Shown: positions 1 through 8,458 of the stretch, one piece after another
Layout of the letters: each line of letters begins with the position of its first letter
How positions within the stretch are numbered: the stretch's first letter is position 1
Assembly (NCBI RefSeq): GCF_037029465.1
Contig: NZ_JAYMEM010000026.1
Location: 124,001-188,000, forward strand
Source: Mesoflavibacter sp037029465
GTDB lineage: Bacteria > Bacteroidota > Bacteroidia > Flavobacteriales > Flavobacteriaceae
Direction: 5' to 3'
DNA length: 64,000 nucleotides
The notes under the pieces: generated by a model
The model's database searches: none
Told to the model about the DNA's origin: nothing
What the model saw: the letters and a program-made list of their open reading frames with translations, nothing else
Program-made: the position numbers and the translations under genes

Positions 1-1604
1 CGTCCGCCACGATCTTCAGTAATTTCAACATTAATAAAACGTCCGTTTTCTTTAAAATCTGTAAAGAAAGCTAATACTTTTTCTTGGTGTTCCTTTTCTG
101 TGTTGAAGAACGAGAAACTATCTTTTACATCTACTTTAAATACATCATCACGACCAAGTTCTAAAGTATCTCTTAAATAGTCTTTAAGTTTCATCCAATC
201 ATAACCGTCTTTTCTACCAACATTGATAAAAAATCTTGTACTATCACCGCTAGAAGATTTGCTGTTGTCTTGCGAAGATGCTTCTACGTTTAAGTTTTTA
301 GAATTTTTATAATAGTTGAAGAAACGCGAGAACTCTACAGAAAAGAATTTTTTAATCAATTCTTCTTTAGAAGTGTCTTCAAAAATTTCATTAATGCTTG
401 GTAAGTAGGCATCAATTTCGTGATTCATTTCTGTGTTATGAACCTTATTTGCTAAAGACATTAATTGCACTTCGCAAATTTCCATACCATCAGGTAATTC
501 TTTCTTATCAAATTCACGTTTTATAATACGCTCGATGCTCTTAATTTTTCTTACCTCACTTTTAGAAACAATGACCATAGAAACACCAGTTTTACCAGCA
601 CGTCCAGTACGACCAGAACGGTGAGTATAGGTTTCAATTTCGTCAGGTAATTGGTAGTTAATTACGTGTGTAACGTCATCTACATCAATACCACGAGCAG
701 CAACATCTGTAGCTACAAGCATTTGTATTTGGTTGTTTCTAAAAGATTTCATTACCAAATCACGTTGATTTTGACTTAAATCGCCATGTAATGCTCCAGC
801 ATTGTAACCATCTTCAATAAGTTTTTCTGCAACTTTTTGTGTATCTCTTTTTGTACGACAAAATATTACTGAAAATATATCTGGGTTAGCATCTGCTAAT
901 CTTTTTAAAGCTAAATAACGGTCACGAGAGTTTACTAAATAATATTCATGTGATACGTTAGAAGTACTTTCGTTTTTATTACCAACGGTTACTTCTAAAG
1001 GATTACTCATAAAGTCTTTAGCAATACGTGCTACTTCTTGTGGCATTGTTGCGCTAAATAACCATGTGCTTTTATCTATAGGAGTATCTTTTAAGATATC
1101 ATTGATGTCTTCATAAAATCCCATATTTAGCATTTCATCAGCTTCATCTAAAACAGCATATTGTATTTTAGTAATATCTACCAAATTACGGCTAATCATA
1201 TCTTTCATACGACCAGGTGTAGCTACAATAATTTGTGCGCCACGTTTAACTTGTTTAGCTTGTTCTGTGATGCTTGATCCACCATAAATTGCAGTAACGT
1301 TAAGTCCGTTAAGGTACTTACCGTAAAGTTTCATTTCGTTGGTGATTTGTAAACAAAGCTCACGCGTTGGAGATAGTATTAACCCTTGTGTGGTACGACT
1401 GTTAACGTCTATTTTTTGTAACATTGGGAAACCAAAAGCGGCTGTTTTACCAGTTCCAGTTTGTGCTAATGCTACAAGATCGCGTTCGCTTTCTAAAAGA
1501 GTTGGGATTGCTTTTTGTTGAACTTCACTAGGCGTTTCAAAACCTAAGTCTGTAATAGCTTGAAGCAAATTAGCGTCAAGACCAAGTTGTTGGAATGTGC
1601 TCAT
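1..1604 (-). CDS. DEAD-box ATP-dependent RNA helicase (3' end outside window)
   Basis: ATP-driven RNA unwinding enzyme of the DeaD/CsdA group, which acts on structured RNA in ribosome assembly and cold adaptation. About 534 residues are visible and the C-terminus runs off the left edge. Seen in order: Q-motif region at residues 5-30, Walker A AQTGTGKT at 47-54, DEAD at 153-156, SAT at 184-186, helicase C domain with ARGIDV and HRSGRTGRAG motifs, then a basic linker and the start of a DbpA-type RNA-binding domain (VGRKDGYDWMKLKDYL). The ATG at 1604 begins MSTFQQLGL, the normal family N-terminus. It lies downstream of rdgB in the same direction, but a 200-bp gap with its own -7 box suggests separate transcription. 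The family is certain; the DeaD versus RhlE label is inferred from the C-terminal domain. Confidence 0.95.
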   Translation of the reverse strand, partial: MSTFQQLGLDANLLQAITDLGFETPSEVQQKAIPTLLESERDLVALAQTGTGKTAAFGFPMLQKIDVNSRTTQGLILSPTRELCLQITNEMKLYGKYLNGLNVTAIYGGSSITEQAKQVKRGAQIIVATPGRMKDMISRNLVDITKIQYAVLDEADEMLNMGFYEDINDILKDTPIDKSTWLFSATMPQEVARIAKDFMSNPLEVTVGNKNESTSNVSHEYYLVNSRDRYLALKRLADANPDIFSVIFCRTKRDTQKVAEKLIEDGYNAGALHGDLSQNQRDLVMKSFRNNQIQMLVATDVAARGIDVDDVTHVINYQLPDEIETYTHRSGRTGRAGKTGVSMVIVSKSEVRKIKSIERIIKREFDKKELPDGMEICEVQLMSLANKVHNTEMNHEIDAYLPSINEIFEDTSKEELIKKFFSVEFSRFFNYYKNSKNLNVEASSQDNSKSSSGDSTRFFINVGRKDGYDWMKLKDYLRDTLELGRDDVFKVDVKDSFSFFNTEKEHQEKVLAFFTDFKENGRFINVEITEDRGG

Positions 1605-1742
1605 TCTAAAATCTAAGTATTCAATTGCATTATGTTGGTGTTACCTATAGAAGCGAATTGAACAAACTTAAACCTAAAACTTCTAGTAACACATCCTCTC
1701 TCTGAGGAATTTTTTTCTCAAAATGATTTGAGTTTCAGCGTG

Positions 1743-1750
1743 CAAAGATA
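1743..1750 (-). promoter_or_regulatory. -7 box for the DEAD-box helicase gene
   Basis: On the minus strand TATCTTTG matches the Bacteroidota -7 consensus TAnnTTTG exactly. No clear -33 TTG is found at the expected spacing. Transcription would start near 1736, giving a leader of about 130 nt. The leader would begin with a small hairpin (CTCAAATCATTTTGAG, 1732-1717) and contain a second weak one (1707-1695). Confidence 0.45.
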
Positions 1751-1808
1751 GTCTTTTATTTGAGATTTAAATGTTTTGGTAAAATATTTAGTAAAGCTTT
1801 AATATATG

Positions 1809-2384
1809 CTAAATTTTATTTAAAAAATCAACCAACAATTTTACAGCCTTACCACGATGCCCAATTTTGTTTTTTAATTCTAAATCCATTTCGGCAAAAG
1901 TGTCTTGGTAGCCTTTTGGTTTAAAAATAGGATCGTAGCCAAAACCTTTTTCGCCATGTTTTTCGGTTGTAATTTCACCTTTACAAATTCCAGTAAACGT
2001 TTCTAACGTATTGTTTAAGTGTAGCGCAATAACTGTTTTAAACTGCGCATTTCTGTTAGGTTTATCTTTTAGATTAGTAAGTAACAAATTCATATTGTCA
2101 TTTGCATCGCGTTGTGGTCCGGCGTAGCGTGCACTAAAAACTCCAGGTTTATTATCTAAAGCTTCAACTTCTAATCCTGTATCGTCTGCAAAACAGTCGT
2201 ATCCATAATTATTTTTGATGTACTCTGCTTTTTGGATGGCGTTACCTTCAATGGTATTTTGGGTTTCTGGCACATCTTCAAAACATTCTATGTCTTTTAA
2301 ACTTAATAAAGTAATGTGTTTAGGTATTAAACTTTGTACTTCTTTTAGCTTATTTAAATTGTTGGTAGCGAAGACTAATTTCAT
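1809..2384 (-). CDS. rdgB: RdgB/HAM1 family non-canonical purine NTP pyrophosphatase
   Basis: Hydrolyses XTP, dITP and ITP to the monophosphates, cleaning the nucleotide pool of deaminated purines. The 191 residues match the family's usual length. The N-terminal FATNNLNKLKEV is the family nucleotide-binding start, DDTGLEV carries the metal/general-base Asp pair, and FGYDPIF and GHRGKA close the substrate pocket. The ATG at 2384 gives MKLVFATNN, the standard start. It is divergent from the ribosome hibernation factor gene, with about 130 bp between the two starts. Nothing unusual is seen. Confidence 0.96.
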   Translation of the reverse strand: MKLVFATNNLNKLKEVQSLIPKHITLLSLKDIECFEDVPETQNTIEGNAIQKAEYIKNNYGYDCFADDTGLEVEALDNKPGVFSARYAGPQRDANDNMNLLLTNLKDKPNRNAQFKTVIALHLNNTLETFTGICKGEITTEKHGEKGFGYDPIFKPKGYQDTFAEMDLELKNKIGHRGKAVKLLVDFLNKI

Positions 2385-2478
2385 CTTAAAATGGTTTGCT
2401 ACAAATGTAATTTAAATATGTGTGTTTTAAGATTTCTATTACATGATTTATGTCATTTTTATCACGGATTATCTATGG

Positions 2479-2486
2479 TATCTTTG
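2479..2486 (+). promoter_or_regulatory. -7 box for the hibernation factor gene
   Basis: TATCTTTG matches TAnnTTTG. It lies 30 bp before the ATG at 2516, giving a leader of about 20 nt. Because it lies inside the longer open frame that opens at 2450, it argues for the downstream start. The -33 element is weak. Confidence 0.5.
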
Positions 2487-2515
2487 AGTATAGTTTAATA
2501 CAAAACCCAAAAACA

Positions 2516-2815
2516 ATGACAATTAATATCCAATACGTTCATATGGCTACCAGCGAAGCTATGAACACTTACGTAACCGAAAAATTAAATAATTTAAGTG
2601 AAAAATTTGATTGGATAATTAACGCTGAAGTTCACTTTGAAAAAGAGCAACATGATCCAATTAAAGGTAAAATTTGTAAAATGGAATTAAGTGTTCCAGG
2701 TCCACGAATTTTTGCTACTGCTAATGAAGATAATTACGAAAAAGCTGTTAAACATGCTATTAAAGATTTAGAAAAGCAGCTTAAAAAACGTAAGCACACA
2801 TTTGCTAACCACTAA
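2516..2815 (+). CDS. HPF/RaiA family ribosome-associated translation inhibitor
   Basis: A 99-residue ribosome hibernation/stationary-phase factor that binds the 30S decoding region. The fold is seen as MTINIQYVHM (beta strand), then TEKLNNLSEKF (helix), alternating strands with KMELSVPGPRIFATANEDNYEKAVKHAIKDLEKQLKKRK, a typical short HPF ending. The reading frame is open from 2450, but those 22 extra residues are not family-like and the -7 box at 2479-2486 would lie inside them, so the ATG at 2516 is preferred. It is followed by a strong terminator. The short form lacks the C-terminal dimerisation domain of long HPF. Confidence 0.9.
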   Translation: MTINIQYVHMATSEAMNTYVTEKLNNLSEKFDWIINAEVHFEKEQHDPIKGKICKMELSVPGPRIFATANEDNYEKAVKHAIKDLEKQLKKRKHTFANH

Positions 2816-2833
2816 CTTCTAAATATATTTTTT

Positions 2834-2875
2834 AAAGGCTGATAATAAGTAAAATCTTATATCAGCCTTTTTTTT
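2834..2875 (+). terminator. Rho-independent terminator after the hibernation factor gene
   Basis: A 10-bp stem AAAGGCTGAT/ATCAGCCTTT (2834-2843 with 2861-2870) is extended by an inner ATAAG/CTTAT stem and followed by a run of T. Confidence 0.85.
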
Positions 2876-2918
2876 ATTTGTTTTTGTAACTTTTTTAAAA
2901 TTAGTGCGTCAAATAAGT

Positions 2919-3101
2919 ATGAAAAAATTAATTATTATAAATTCTATCGTTTGGGCATCTGTTATTTTATTATCAGCAATCTTGTTTAAGGATAGTGAAA
3001 ACTGGGATGTCTTTTTTATTTTGGTAATTGCTTTATCTACGGTTACAAATGGCTTGTTAAATAGACGATATTGTAAACAAAAGCAATGTAGCCTAAAGTA
3101 A
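2919..3101 (+). CDS. Small membrane protein of unknown function
   Basis: 60 residues. MKKLIIINSIVWASVILLSAILF looks like one membrane helix, then DSENW is a short polar loop, then VFFILVIALSTVTNGLLN is a second helix, ending in a basic Cys-containing tail (RRYCKQKQC). I do not recognise a family. The ATG at 2919 is chosen; a GTG at 2904 in frame would only add five residues. The stop abuts the rlmH stop on the other strand (convergent, no spacer). Confidence 0.6.
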   Translation: MKKLIIINSIVWASVILLSAILFKDSENWDVFFILVIALSTVTNGLLNRRYCKQKQCSLK

Positions 3102-3575
3102 TTACCTATGGTGATAAGGTTCGTTTTTTAATATGGTAAAACCTCTATACAGTTGTTCTATCATAAATAAACGTACCATTTGATGCGAAAATGTCATTTT
3201 TGACAAAGAGACTTTTCCTTGTGCTTTGTTATATACTTCAGGACTAAAACCATATGGTCCGCCAATAACAAAAATCAGTTGCTTAATTCCAGAATTCATA
3301 TGTTTTTGTAAGTAATTAGCAAATTGTACGCTATCGTATTGTTTACCGTTTTCATCTAACAAAATTAATACGTCTGTATTAGTTATTTTGGCTAAGATAA
3401 GTTCGCCTTCTTTTTGTTTTTGTTGGTCTTCGCTTAGGTTTTTTACCTTTTTTAAATCAGGAATTATCTCTAATTCAAATTTTATATAAAAGCCTAATCG
3501 TTTTGTATAGTCGTCAATAAGCTGTTGTAATTGCTTATTGTCTGTTTTTCCTATGGCTAGTAGTTTGATGGTCAT
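3102..3575 (-). CDS. rlmH: 23S rRNA (pseudouridine1915-N3)-methyltransferase RlmH
   Basis: A SPOUT-class enzyme that methylates pseudouridine 1915 in helix 69 of 23S rRNA in assembled ribosomes. 157 residues against about 155 in E. coli. Motifs: start MTIKLLAIGKT, then LILLDENGKQYDS, the SAM-binding knot loop FVIGGPYGFSPEVY, and the C-terminal end LSKMTFSHQMVRLFMIEQLYRGFTI...EPYHHR. The ATG at 3575 is chosen over an in-frame TTG two codons upstream because it gives the family's exact N-terminus. It is divergent from nadC. Confidence 0.96.
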   Translation of the reverse strand: MTIKLLAIGKTDNKQLQQLIDDYTKRLGFYIKFELEIIPDLKKVKNLSEDQQKQKEGELILAKITNTDVLILLDENGKQYDSVQFANYLQKHMNSGIKQLIFVIGGPYGFSPEVYNKAQGKVSLSKMTFSHQMVRLFMIEQLYRGFTILKNEPYHHR

Positions 3576-3688
3576 GCGCAAATTTACACTTTATGAATGA
3601 TGATGAATAAATTTCATATAAAAAAATCATAAATCTATAATCGTAAAACGTCATTCAATTTACTATTTTTACACCAAACAATACAAAC

Positions 3689-4549
3689 ATGATCAGTCAA
3701 GCGCAATTTGATAAAGAAATAGAATTAATCATAGCCAACGCTATTAGAGAAGATGTAGGAGATGGTGATCATAGTAGTCTGGCTTGTATACCAGCTTCTG
3801 CTGAAGGAAAAGCTAAACTTTTAGTAAAAGATGAAGGTATTATTGCTGGTGTCGAATTTGCTAAAAAAGTATTCCATTACGTAGATCCAAAAATGGAAAT
3901 AGAAACTTTGATTGAAGATGGAAGTCATGTTAAATACGGAGATATTGTGTTTTATGTCACAGGTGCTTCACAATCTATTTTAAAAGCAGAACGTTTAGTG
4001 TTAAACGCTATGCAGCGTATGAGTGCAATTGCTACCAAAACAAGAGAATTTGTAGATCTTTTAGAAGGTACAGGAACTAAAGTTTTAGACACACGTAAAA
4101 CTACGCCGGGTATTAGAGCTTTAGAAAAATGGGCTGTAAAAATTGGAGGTGGAGAAAACCATCGTTTTGCATTATACGATATGATTATGCTTAAAGATAA
4201 TCATATAGATTTTGCTGGCGGAATCACAAAAGCAATTGACAAAACCAAACAATATTTAAAAGATACTAATCGCGATTTAAAAATTATTGTCGAAGCTCGT
4301 GATTTAGACGAAATCAAAGAAATTTTAAAATCAGATGGTGTTTATCGCATTTTAATTGATAACTTTAATTACAAAGACACCAAAGAAGCAGTAAAACTTA
4401 TAGGTAATAAATGCTTAACCGAAAGTTCTGGAGGAATTAACGAAAATACTATTAGAGAATATGCGCTTTGCGGTGTAGATTATATTTCTTCTGGTGCGTT
4501 AACACACTCAGTATATAACAAAGATTTAAGCTTAAAAGCGGTAGAGTAG
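3689..4549 (+). CDS. nadC: Nicotinate-nucleotide pyrophosphorylase (carboxylating)
   Basis: Quinolinate phosphoribosyltransferase: converts quinolinate and PRPP to nicotinate mononucleotide, CO2 and PPi in de novo NAD synthesis. 286 residues, the normal length. Conserved substrate-binding stretches are visible: QRMSAIATKTREFV, then DTRKTTPGIRALEKWAVKIGGGENHR, then LKDNHI, then IIVEARDLDE, and the C-terminal ALCGVDYISSGALTHS. The ATG at 3689 is preceded by a near-consensus -7 box (TATTTTTA, 3664-3671). nadA and nadB are not in the window. The yihY-like gene follows after 35 bp and may be cotranscribed. Confidence 0.96.
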   Translation: MISQAQFDKEIELIIANAIREDVGDGDHSSLACIPASAEGKAKLLVKDEGIIAGVEFAKKVFHYVDPKMEIETLIEDGSHVKYGDIVFYVTGASQSILKAERLVLNAMQRMSAIATKTREFVDLLEGTGTKVLDTRKTTPGIRALEKWAVKIGGGENHRFALYDMIMLKDNHIDFAGGITKAIDKTKQYLKDTNRDLKIIVEARDLDEIKEILKSDGVYRILIDNFNYKDTKEAVKLIGNKCLTESSGGINENTIREYALCGVDYISSGALTHSVYNKDLSLKAVE

Positions 4550-4584
4550 TCAAATTAAAAAACTGTAATTCGTAAGTCAATAAT

Positions 4585-5505
4585 ATGTCAAAAGCGATAG
4601 AGGACAAGCTAAATAAAATACCTGTAGTAAACGTAATTGTTAGATTATTGGGTAAAATCAAGCTACCAGGATTAGAAGGTTTATCGCTTTACGATTTATT
4701 AGAATTGTACATTATTGGTATTGCAAAAGGCGCATTAACAGCAAGAGCAAGTGCTATTGCTTATAGCTTTTTTATGGCATTGTTTCCGTTTTTGTTGTTT
4801 ATTTTAATTGTGATTCCTTATGTGCCAATAGACGATTTTCAATCAGAATTTCTAATCTTTTTAGAATCATTTTTACCAGCGACAACAACAGATTTCTTTT
4901 ACGAAAACATCTTTAATAACATCGAAGGAAATAAGGAAGGATTAATTTCATCAGTATTTGTATTATCCATTTTTTTAATGGCAAATGGTGTTAATGCTTT
5001 GTTTTCTGGTTTTGAAAATTCTTATCACGAACAATTAACCAGAAATGTCATTAAACAGTATCTTTATGCTTTAGGAATAGCTTTAATATTAAGTTTTTTA
5101 CTAATTATTACTGTAGCGGTTTTAGGTTATTTTCAAATTTATGTTTTATCAACTTTTGAAGGTTATATAGACTCCAGAAATACTGACTTCTGGGCTAATT
5201 TTGCACAATATGTCTTCTTTGTAATTATGGTGTATTTAGCAACTGCAGTGCTATATTATTTTGGTACAGCAGAAGGTAAAACATCAAAATTCTTTTCAAT
5301 AGGAGCATTATTTACAACAGTTTTAATCATGTTAACTTCATATTTATTTGGTATTTACATCGAAAATTTTGCCAAATACAATGAACTTTATGGTTCAATC
5401 GGTGCATTACTAATATTGCTTTTTTATCTTTGGTTAAATGCCAATATCTTACTGTTAGGTTTTGAGCTAAATATTTCACTAAAACAACTCAGAAAAAGTT
5501 TTTAA
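4585..5505 (+). CDS. YihY/BrkB family inner-membrane protein
   Basis: 306 residues with about six predicted membrane helices (for example residues 57-80, 130-150, 165-190, 210-235, 245-265 and 275-300). The family signature AYSFFMALFPFLLF near residue 60 and the helix ending LYGSIGALLILLFYLWLNANILLLGFELN are typical of YihY/BrkB (formerly misnamed ribonuclease BN). The function of the family is unsettled; a transport or envelope role is assumed. The neighbouring DUF2147 gene starts 1 bp after the stop, so the two are probably translationally coupled. Confidence 0.9.
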   Translation: MSKAIEDKLNKIPVVNVIVRLLGKIKLPGLEGLSLYDLLELYIIGIAKGALTARASAIAYSFFMALFPFLLFILIVIPYVPIDDFQSEFLIFLESFLPATTTDFFYENIFNNIEGNKEGLISSVFVLSIFLMANGVNALFSGFENSYHEQLTRNVIKQYLYALGIALILSFLLIITVAVLGYFQIYVLSTFEGYIDSRNTDFWANFAQYVFFVIMVYLATAVLYYFGTAEGKTSKFFSIGALFTTVLIMLTSYLFGIYIENFAKYNELYGSIGALLILLFYLWLNANILLLGFELNISLKQLRKSF

Positions 5506-5506
5506 G

Positions 5507-5920
5507 ATGAAAAAAAACATCACATTATTACTATTGTTTTTCACTTTGTCAATGTCTGCACAAGATATTTTTGGCGAATGGCAAACCATTAATAATAAAG
5601 GTGAAGAAAAGTCTATCGTGAAAATTTATGAGGAAAACGGAGTTATTTACGGTAAAATAGTAAAGATCAACGACCAGTCTAAAGTTGATGCTTTATGTAC
5701 AGAATGTGAAGGCGAAGATTATAATAAACCTATTTTAGGTTTAGTCATTATAAAAGATGCAGTTAAAGATGGCGAATATTACAAACACGGCACCATCTTA
5801 GATCCTCAAAACGGAAGCTCTTATAAATTAAGGTTAGCTGTTAATGATAAAGGACAACTTCAAGTAAGAGGTTACTTAGGATTTATTTATTCTACTCAAT
5901 ATTGGGAAAAAGTAAAATAA
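5507..5920 (+). CDS. DUF2147 domain secreted protein
   Basis: 137 residues with a clear signal peptide (MKKNITLLLLFFTLSMSAQ, cleavage after about residue 19), so periplasmic or secreted. The mature part has the DUF2147 pattern: FGEWQTINNKGEEKSIVKIYEENGVIYGKIVKI, a CTECEG cysteine pair, PILGLVIIKDAV, then GTILDPQNGSSYKLRL and RGYLGFIYSTQYWEKV. DUF2147 folds as a small beta barrel; no activity is established. It begins 1 bp after the yihY-like stop. Confidence 0.88.
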   Translation: MKKNITLLLLFFTLSMSAQDIFGEWQTINNKGEEKSIVKIYEENGVIYGKIVKINDQSKVDALCTECEGEDYNKPILGLVIIKDAVKDGEYYKHGTILDPQNGSSYKLRLAVNDKGQLQVRGYLGFIYSTQYWEKVK

Positions 5921-5938
5921 CTTTTAAACAAAATTAAT

Positions 5939-8392
5939 TTGCATTTTATAGACGTCATTTTACCAATTCCGTTAGAAAAACGCTTTACTTACAGTATTAC
6001 ACAAGCCGAAAGTGAGTTTTTGCAAATCGGTATGCGTGTATCAATTCCTTTCGGAAAAACAAAAATCTACACAGGTATTGTTGCAAATATCCATCAAACA
6101 GCACCTTTGGTTTATGATGCTAAAGACATTCATCAAATTTTAGATGAATCTCCAATCGTTACTCAACAACAGCTTAGATTATGGCAATGGATAGCTAAAT
6201 ATTACATGTGTACAGAAGGCGAAGTCATGCGTGCAGCCTTACCAAACGCTTTTTTGTTAGAAAGTGAAACTATAATAAGCCCAAATAATACATCAGTAAT
6301 TAATGACGAAGATTTAAAAGATGACGAGTTTTTGATTTATGAAGCATTGCAACATCAATCGTCGTTAAAAATTCAGGACATATCTAACATTTTAGATAAA
6401 AAAAATGTACTTCCGGTAGTTAAACGTTTAGTCGAAAAAGAAGCGGTAATTCTTAATGAAGAAATCTATGAAAAGTACAAGCCTAAATACGTTAGATACG
6501 TAAAATTAAGTAGCGAATATTCTTCAGAAGCTGCTTTGAATTCATTGTTAGAAGATTTAAATAAAAATGCAACCAAACAAAAAGAGGTCATTTTAAATCT
6601 CTTTTCTATTTCGGCAAAAACTAAAAAACCAGTTAAAGTTTCAGAGTTGGTAGAGGTTAGCAAAACTTCATCTACAACCATTAAAACTTTAGTAGATAAA
6701 AATATTTTAGAAGAATATCATATCCAAACCGATCGCGTACAATATAATGGTGAAGAAAACTCAGAAAGTAAGCAGTTAAATCAATATCAGACTGAAGCTT
6801 TACAACAAATAAAAAATCAGTTTAAAAACCAAAACGTTGTGTTGTTACATGGTGTAACATCTTCAGGTAAAACAGAAGTTTATGTAAAGCTAATTGAAGA
6901 TGTTATAGCTGAAGGAAAACAAGCCTTGTATCTACTTCCTGAAATTGCATTAACTACACAATTGGTTAGTCGTTTGCAAGATTATTTTGGAGAACAAGTA
7001 GCTGTTTTTCATAGTAAATACTCAGCGCATGAACGTGTTGAGGTTTATAATAATGTGCTACATAATTCCGCGAAAGCGAAAATAATTTTAGGTGCACGAT
7101 CATCTATATTTTTGCCTTTTGACAATTTAGGATTAATCATAGTAGATGAAGAGCATGAACAATCTTTTAAACAATTTGATCCAGCACCACGTTATCACGC
7201 ACGTGATGCAGCAGTAGTTTTGGCATCTTTTTTTAAGGCGAAAATCTTATTAGGAAGCGCTACGCCAAGCCTTGAAAGTTATCATAATGCACAAGAAAAT
7301 AAATACGGTTTAGTCGAAATAAACAGGCGTTATAATAATGTGCAAATGCCAGATATTGAGCTGGTTGATTTAAAAGATAAGCACAAAAAAAAGCGCATGA
7401 AAGGTCATTTTTCTGATCGTTTAATAGAAGAAATGACAGAAACATTAAAAGAAGGACATCAAGTTATTTTGTTTCAAAATAGACGCGGTTATTCACCAAT
7501 TGTAGAGTGTACAACTTGCGGTCACTCGCCACAATGCCCAAATTGTGATGTTAGTTTAACTTACCATCAATACCGTAAACAATTGCGTTGTCATTATTGT
7601 GGTTATGGTATTGCTATGCAGCAAAAATGTATGGCTTGTGGTACGCCAGATTTAGATGCCGTAGGTTTTGGTACAGAGCAAATAGAAGCTGAGGTAAAAG
7701 AGTTATTTCCTGATTTTAAAGTAGCAAGAATGGACTTAGATACTACACGTGGAAAATTTGGCTACGAGAAAATTATTACCGCTTTAGAGCAACAAGAAAT
7801 TGATATTTTGGTTGGTACACAAATGCTAACCAAAGGTTTAGATTTTAGAAATGTCAAACTAGTAGGTATAATGAATGCCGATAATATGTTGAATTTCCCA
7901 GACTTTAGAGCACATGAGAGAAGTTTTCAATTAATGTTACAAGTCTCTGGTCGTGCAGGACGTACCGAAAAAAGAGGAAAGGTTTTGATACAAACTTATA
8001 ATCCGTATCATAAAATTTTACAGCAAGTCTCAACAAACGATTATATTGGAATGTTTAAAGAACAGCTAGAAGAACGCTATAATTATAAATATCCACCATT
8101 TTATCGTTTAATAAAAATCACCCTAAAACATCGTGATTATAATAAAGTAAATTTGGCAGCAGATTGGTTAGCTAAAGCATTGGTTCAATTATTTAAAAAT
8201 AATGTTTTAGGACCAGAATTTCCACCAGTATCAAGAATACGAAATCAATACCATAAAAATATATTGATTAAAATTCCGCAAGGCCAACATTTGGGTAAGA
8301 CAAAAGAAGCTATAAAGCGAGTCGAAACTACTTTTAGCGCCATAGCAGATTTTAAAGCGGTACGTTTAATAATGAATGTGGATAATTATTAA
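5939..8392 (+). CDS. priA: Primosomal protein N' (replication restart helicase PriA)
   Basis: 3'-to-5' DNA helicase that recognises stalled forks and reloads the replicative helicase. 817 residues. N-terminal 3'-OH binding domain (HFIDVILPIPLEKRFTY), Walker A GVTSSGKTE, DEEH box in VDEEHEQSF, GSATPSLES motif III, then eight zinc-ligand cysteines in C-x2-C pairs (CTTCG, CPNC, CHYC, CMACG), and the helicase C motifs GTQMLTKGLDF and QVSGRAGR. The start is TTG at 5939: the frame opens there and matches the PriA N-terminus directly. An embedded TTCCGCGAAAGCG repeat at 7066 encodes part of a surface loop. Confidence 0.96.
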   Translation: MHFIDVILPIPLEKRFTYSITQAESEFLQIGMRVSIPFGKTKIYTGIVANIHQTAPLVYDAKDIHQILDESPIVTQQQLRLWQWIAKYYMCTEGEVMRAALPNAFLLESETIISPNNTSVINDEDLKDDEFLIYEALQHQSSLKIQDISNILDKKNVLPVVKRLVEKEAVILNEEIYEKYKPKYVRYVKLSSEYSSEAALNSLLEDLNKNATKQKEVILNLFSISAKTKKPVKVSELVEVSKTSSTTIKTLVDKNILEEYHIQTDRVQYNGEENSESKQLNQYQTEALQQIKNQFKNQNVVLLHGVTSSGKTEVYVKLIEDVIAEGKQALYLLPEIALTTQLVSRLQDYFGEQVAVFHSKYSAHERVEVYNNVLHNSAKAKIILGARSSIFLPFDNLGLIIVDEEHEQSFKQFDPAPRYHARDAAVVLASFFKAKILLGSATPSLESYHNAQENKYGLVEINRRYNNVQMPDIELVDLKDKHKKKRMKGHFSDRLIEEMTETLKEGHQVILFQNRRGYSPIVECTTCGHSPQCPNCDVSLTYHQYRKQLRCHYCGYGIAMQQKCMACGTPDLDAVGFGTEQIEAEVKELFPDFKVARMDLDTTRGKFGYEKIITALEQQEIDILVGTQMLTKGLDFRNVKLVGIMNADNMLNFPDFRAHERSFQLMLQVSGRAGRTEKRGKVLIQTYNPYHKILQQVSTNDYIGMFKEQLEERYNYKYPPFYRLIKITLKHRDYNKVNLAADWLAKALVQLFKNNVLGPEFPPVSRIRNQYHKNILIKIPQGQHLGKTKEAIKRVETTFSAIADFKAVRLIMNVDNY
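7066..7078 (+). repeat. TTYCGCGAAAGCG dispersed palindromic word, copy 1
   Basis: TTCCGCGAAAGCG inside priA. One of six near-identical 13-mers in the window. Confidence 0.7.
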
Positions 8393-8404
8393 TTATATTC
8401 ATTA

Positions 8405-8437
8405 AAAAATCCCACTTCAAAAAGAAGCAGGATTTTA
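8405..8437. terminator. Bidirectional terminator between priA and the LytTR gene
   Basis: AAAATCC/GGATTTT (8406-8412 with 8430-8436) and an inner CTTC/GAAG stem, flanked by A and T runs. It serves convergent genes. Confidence 0.65.
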
Positions 8438-8458
8438 ATATTATAATAGAGTAGTAGT

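Noticed and set aside
2450..2515. 22-codon extension of the hibernation factor
   Set aside because: Its sequence is not family-like and the -7 box lies within it.
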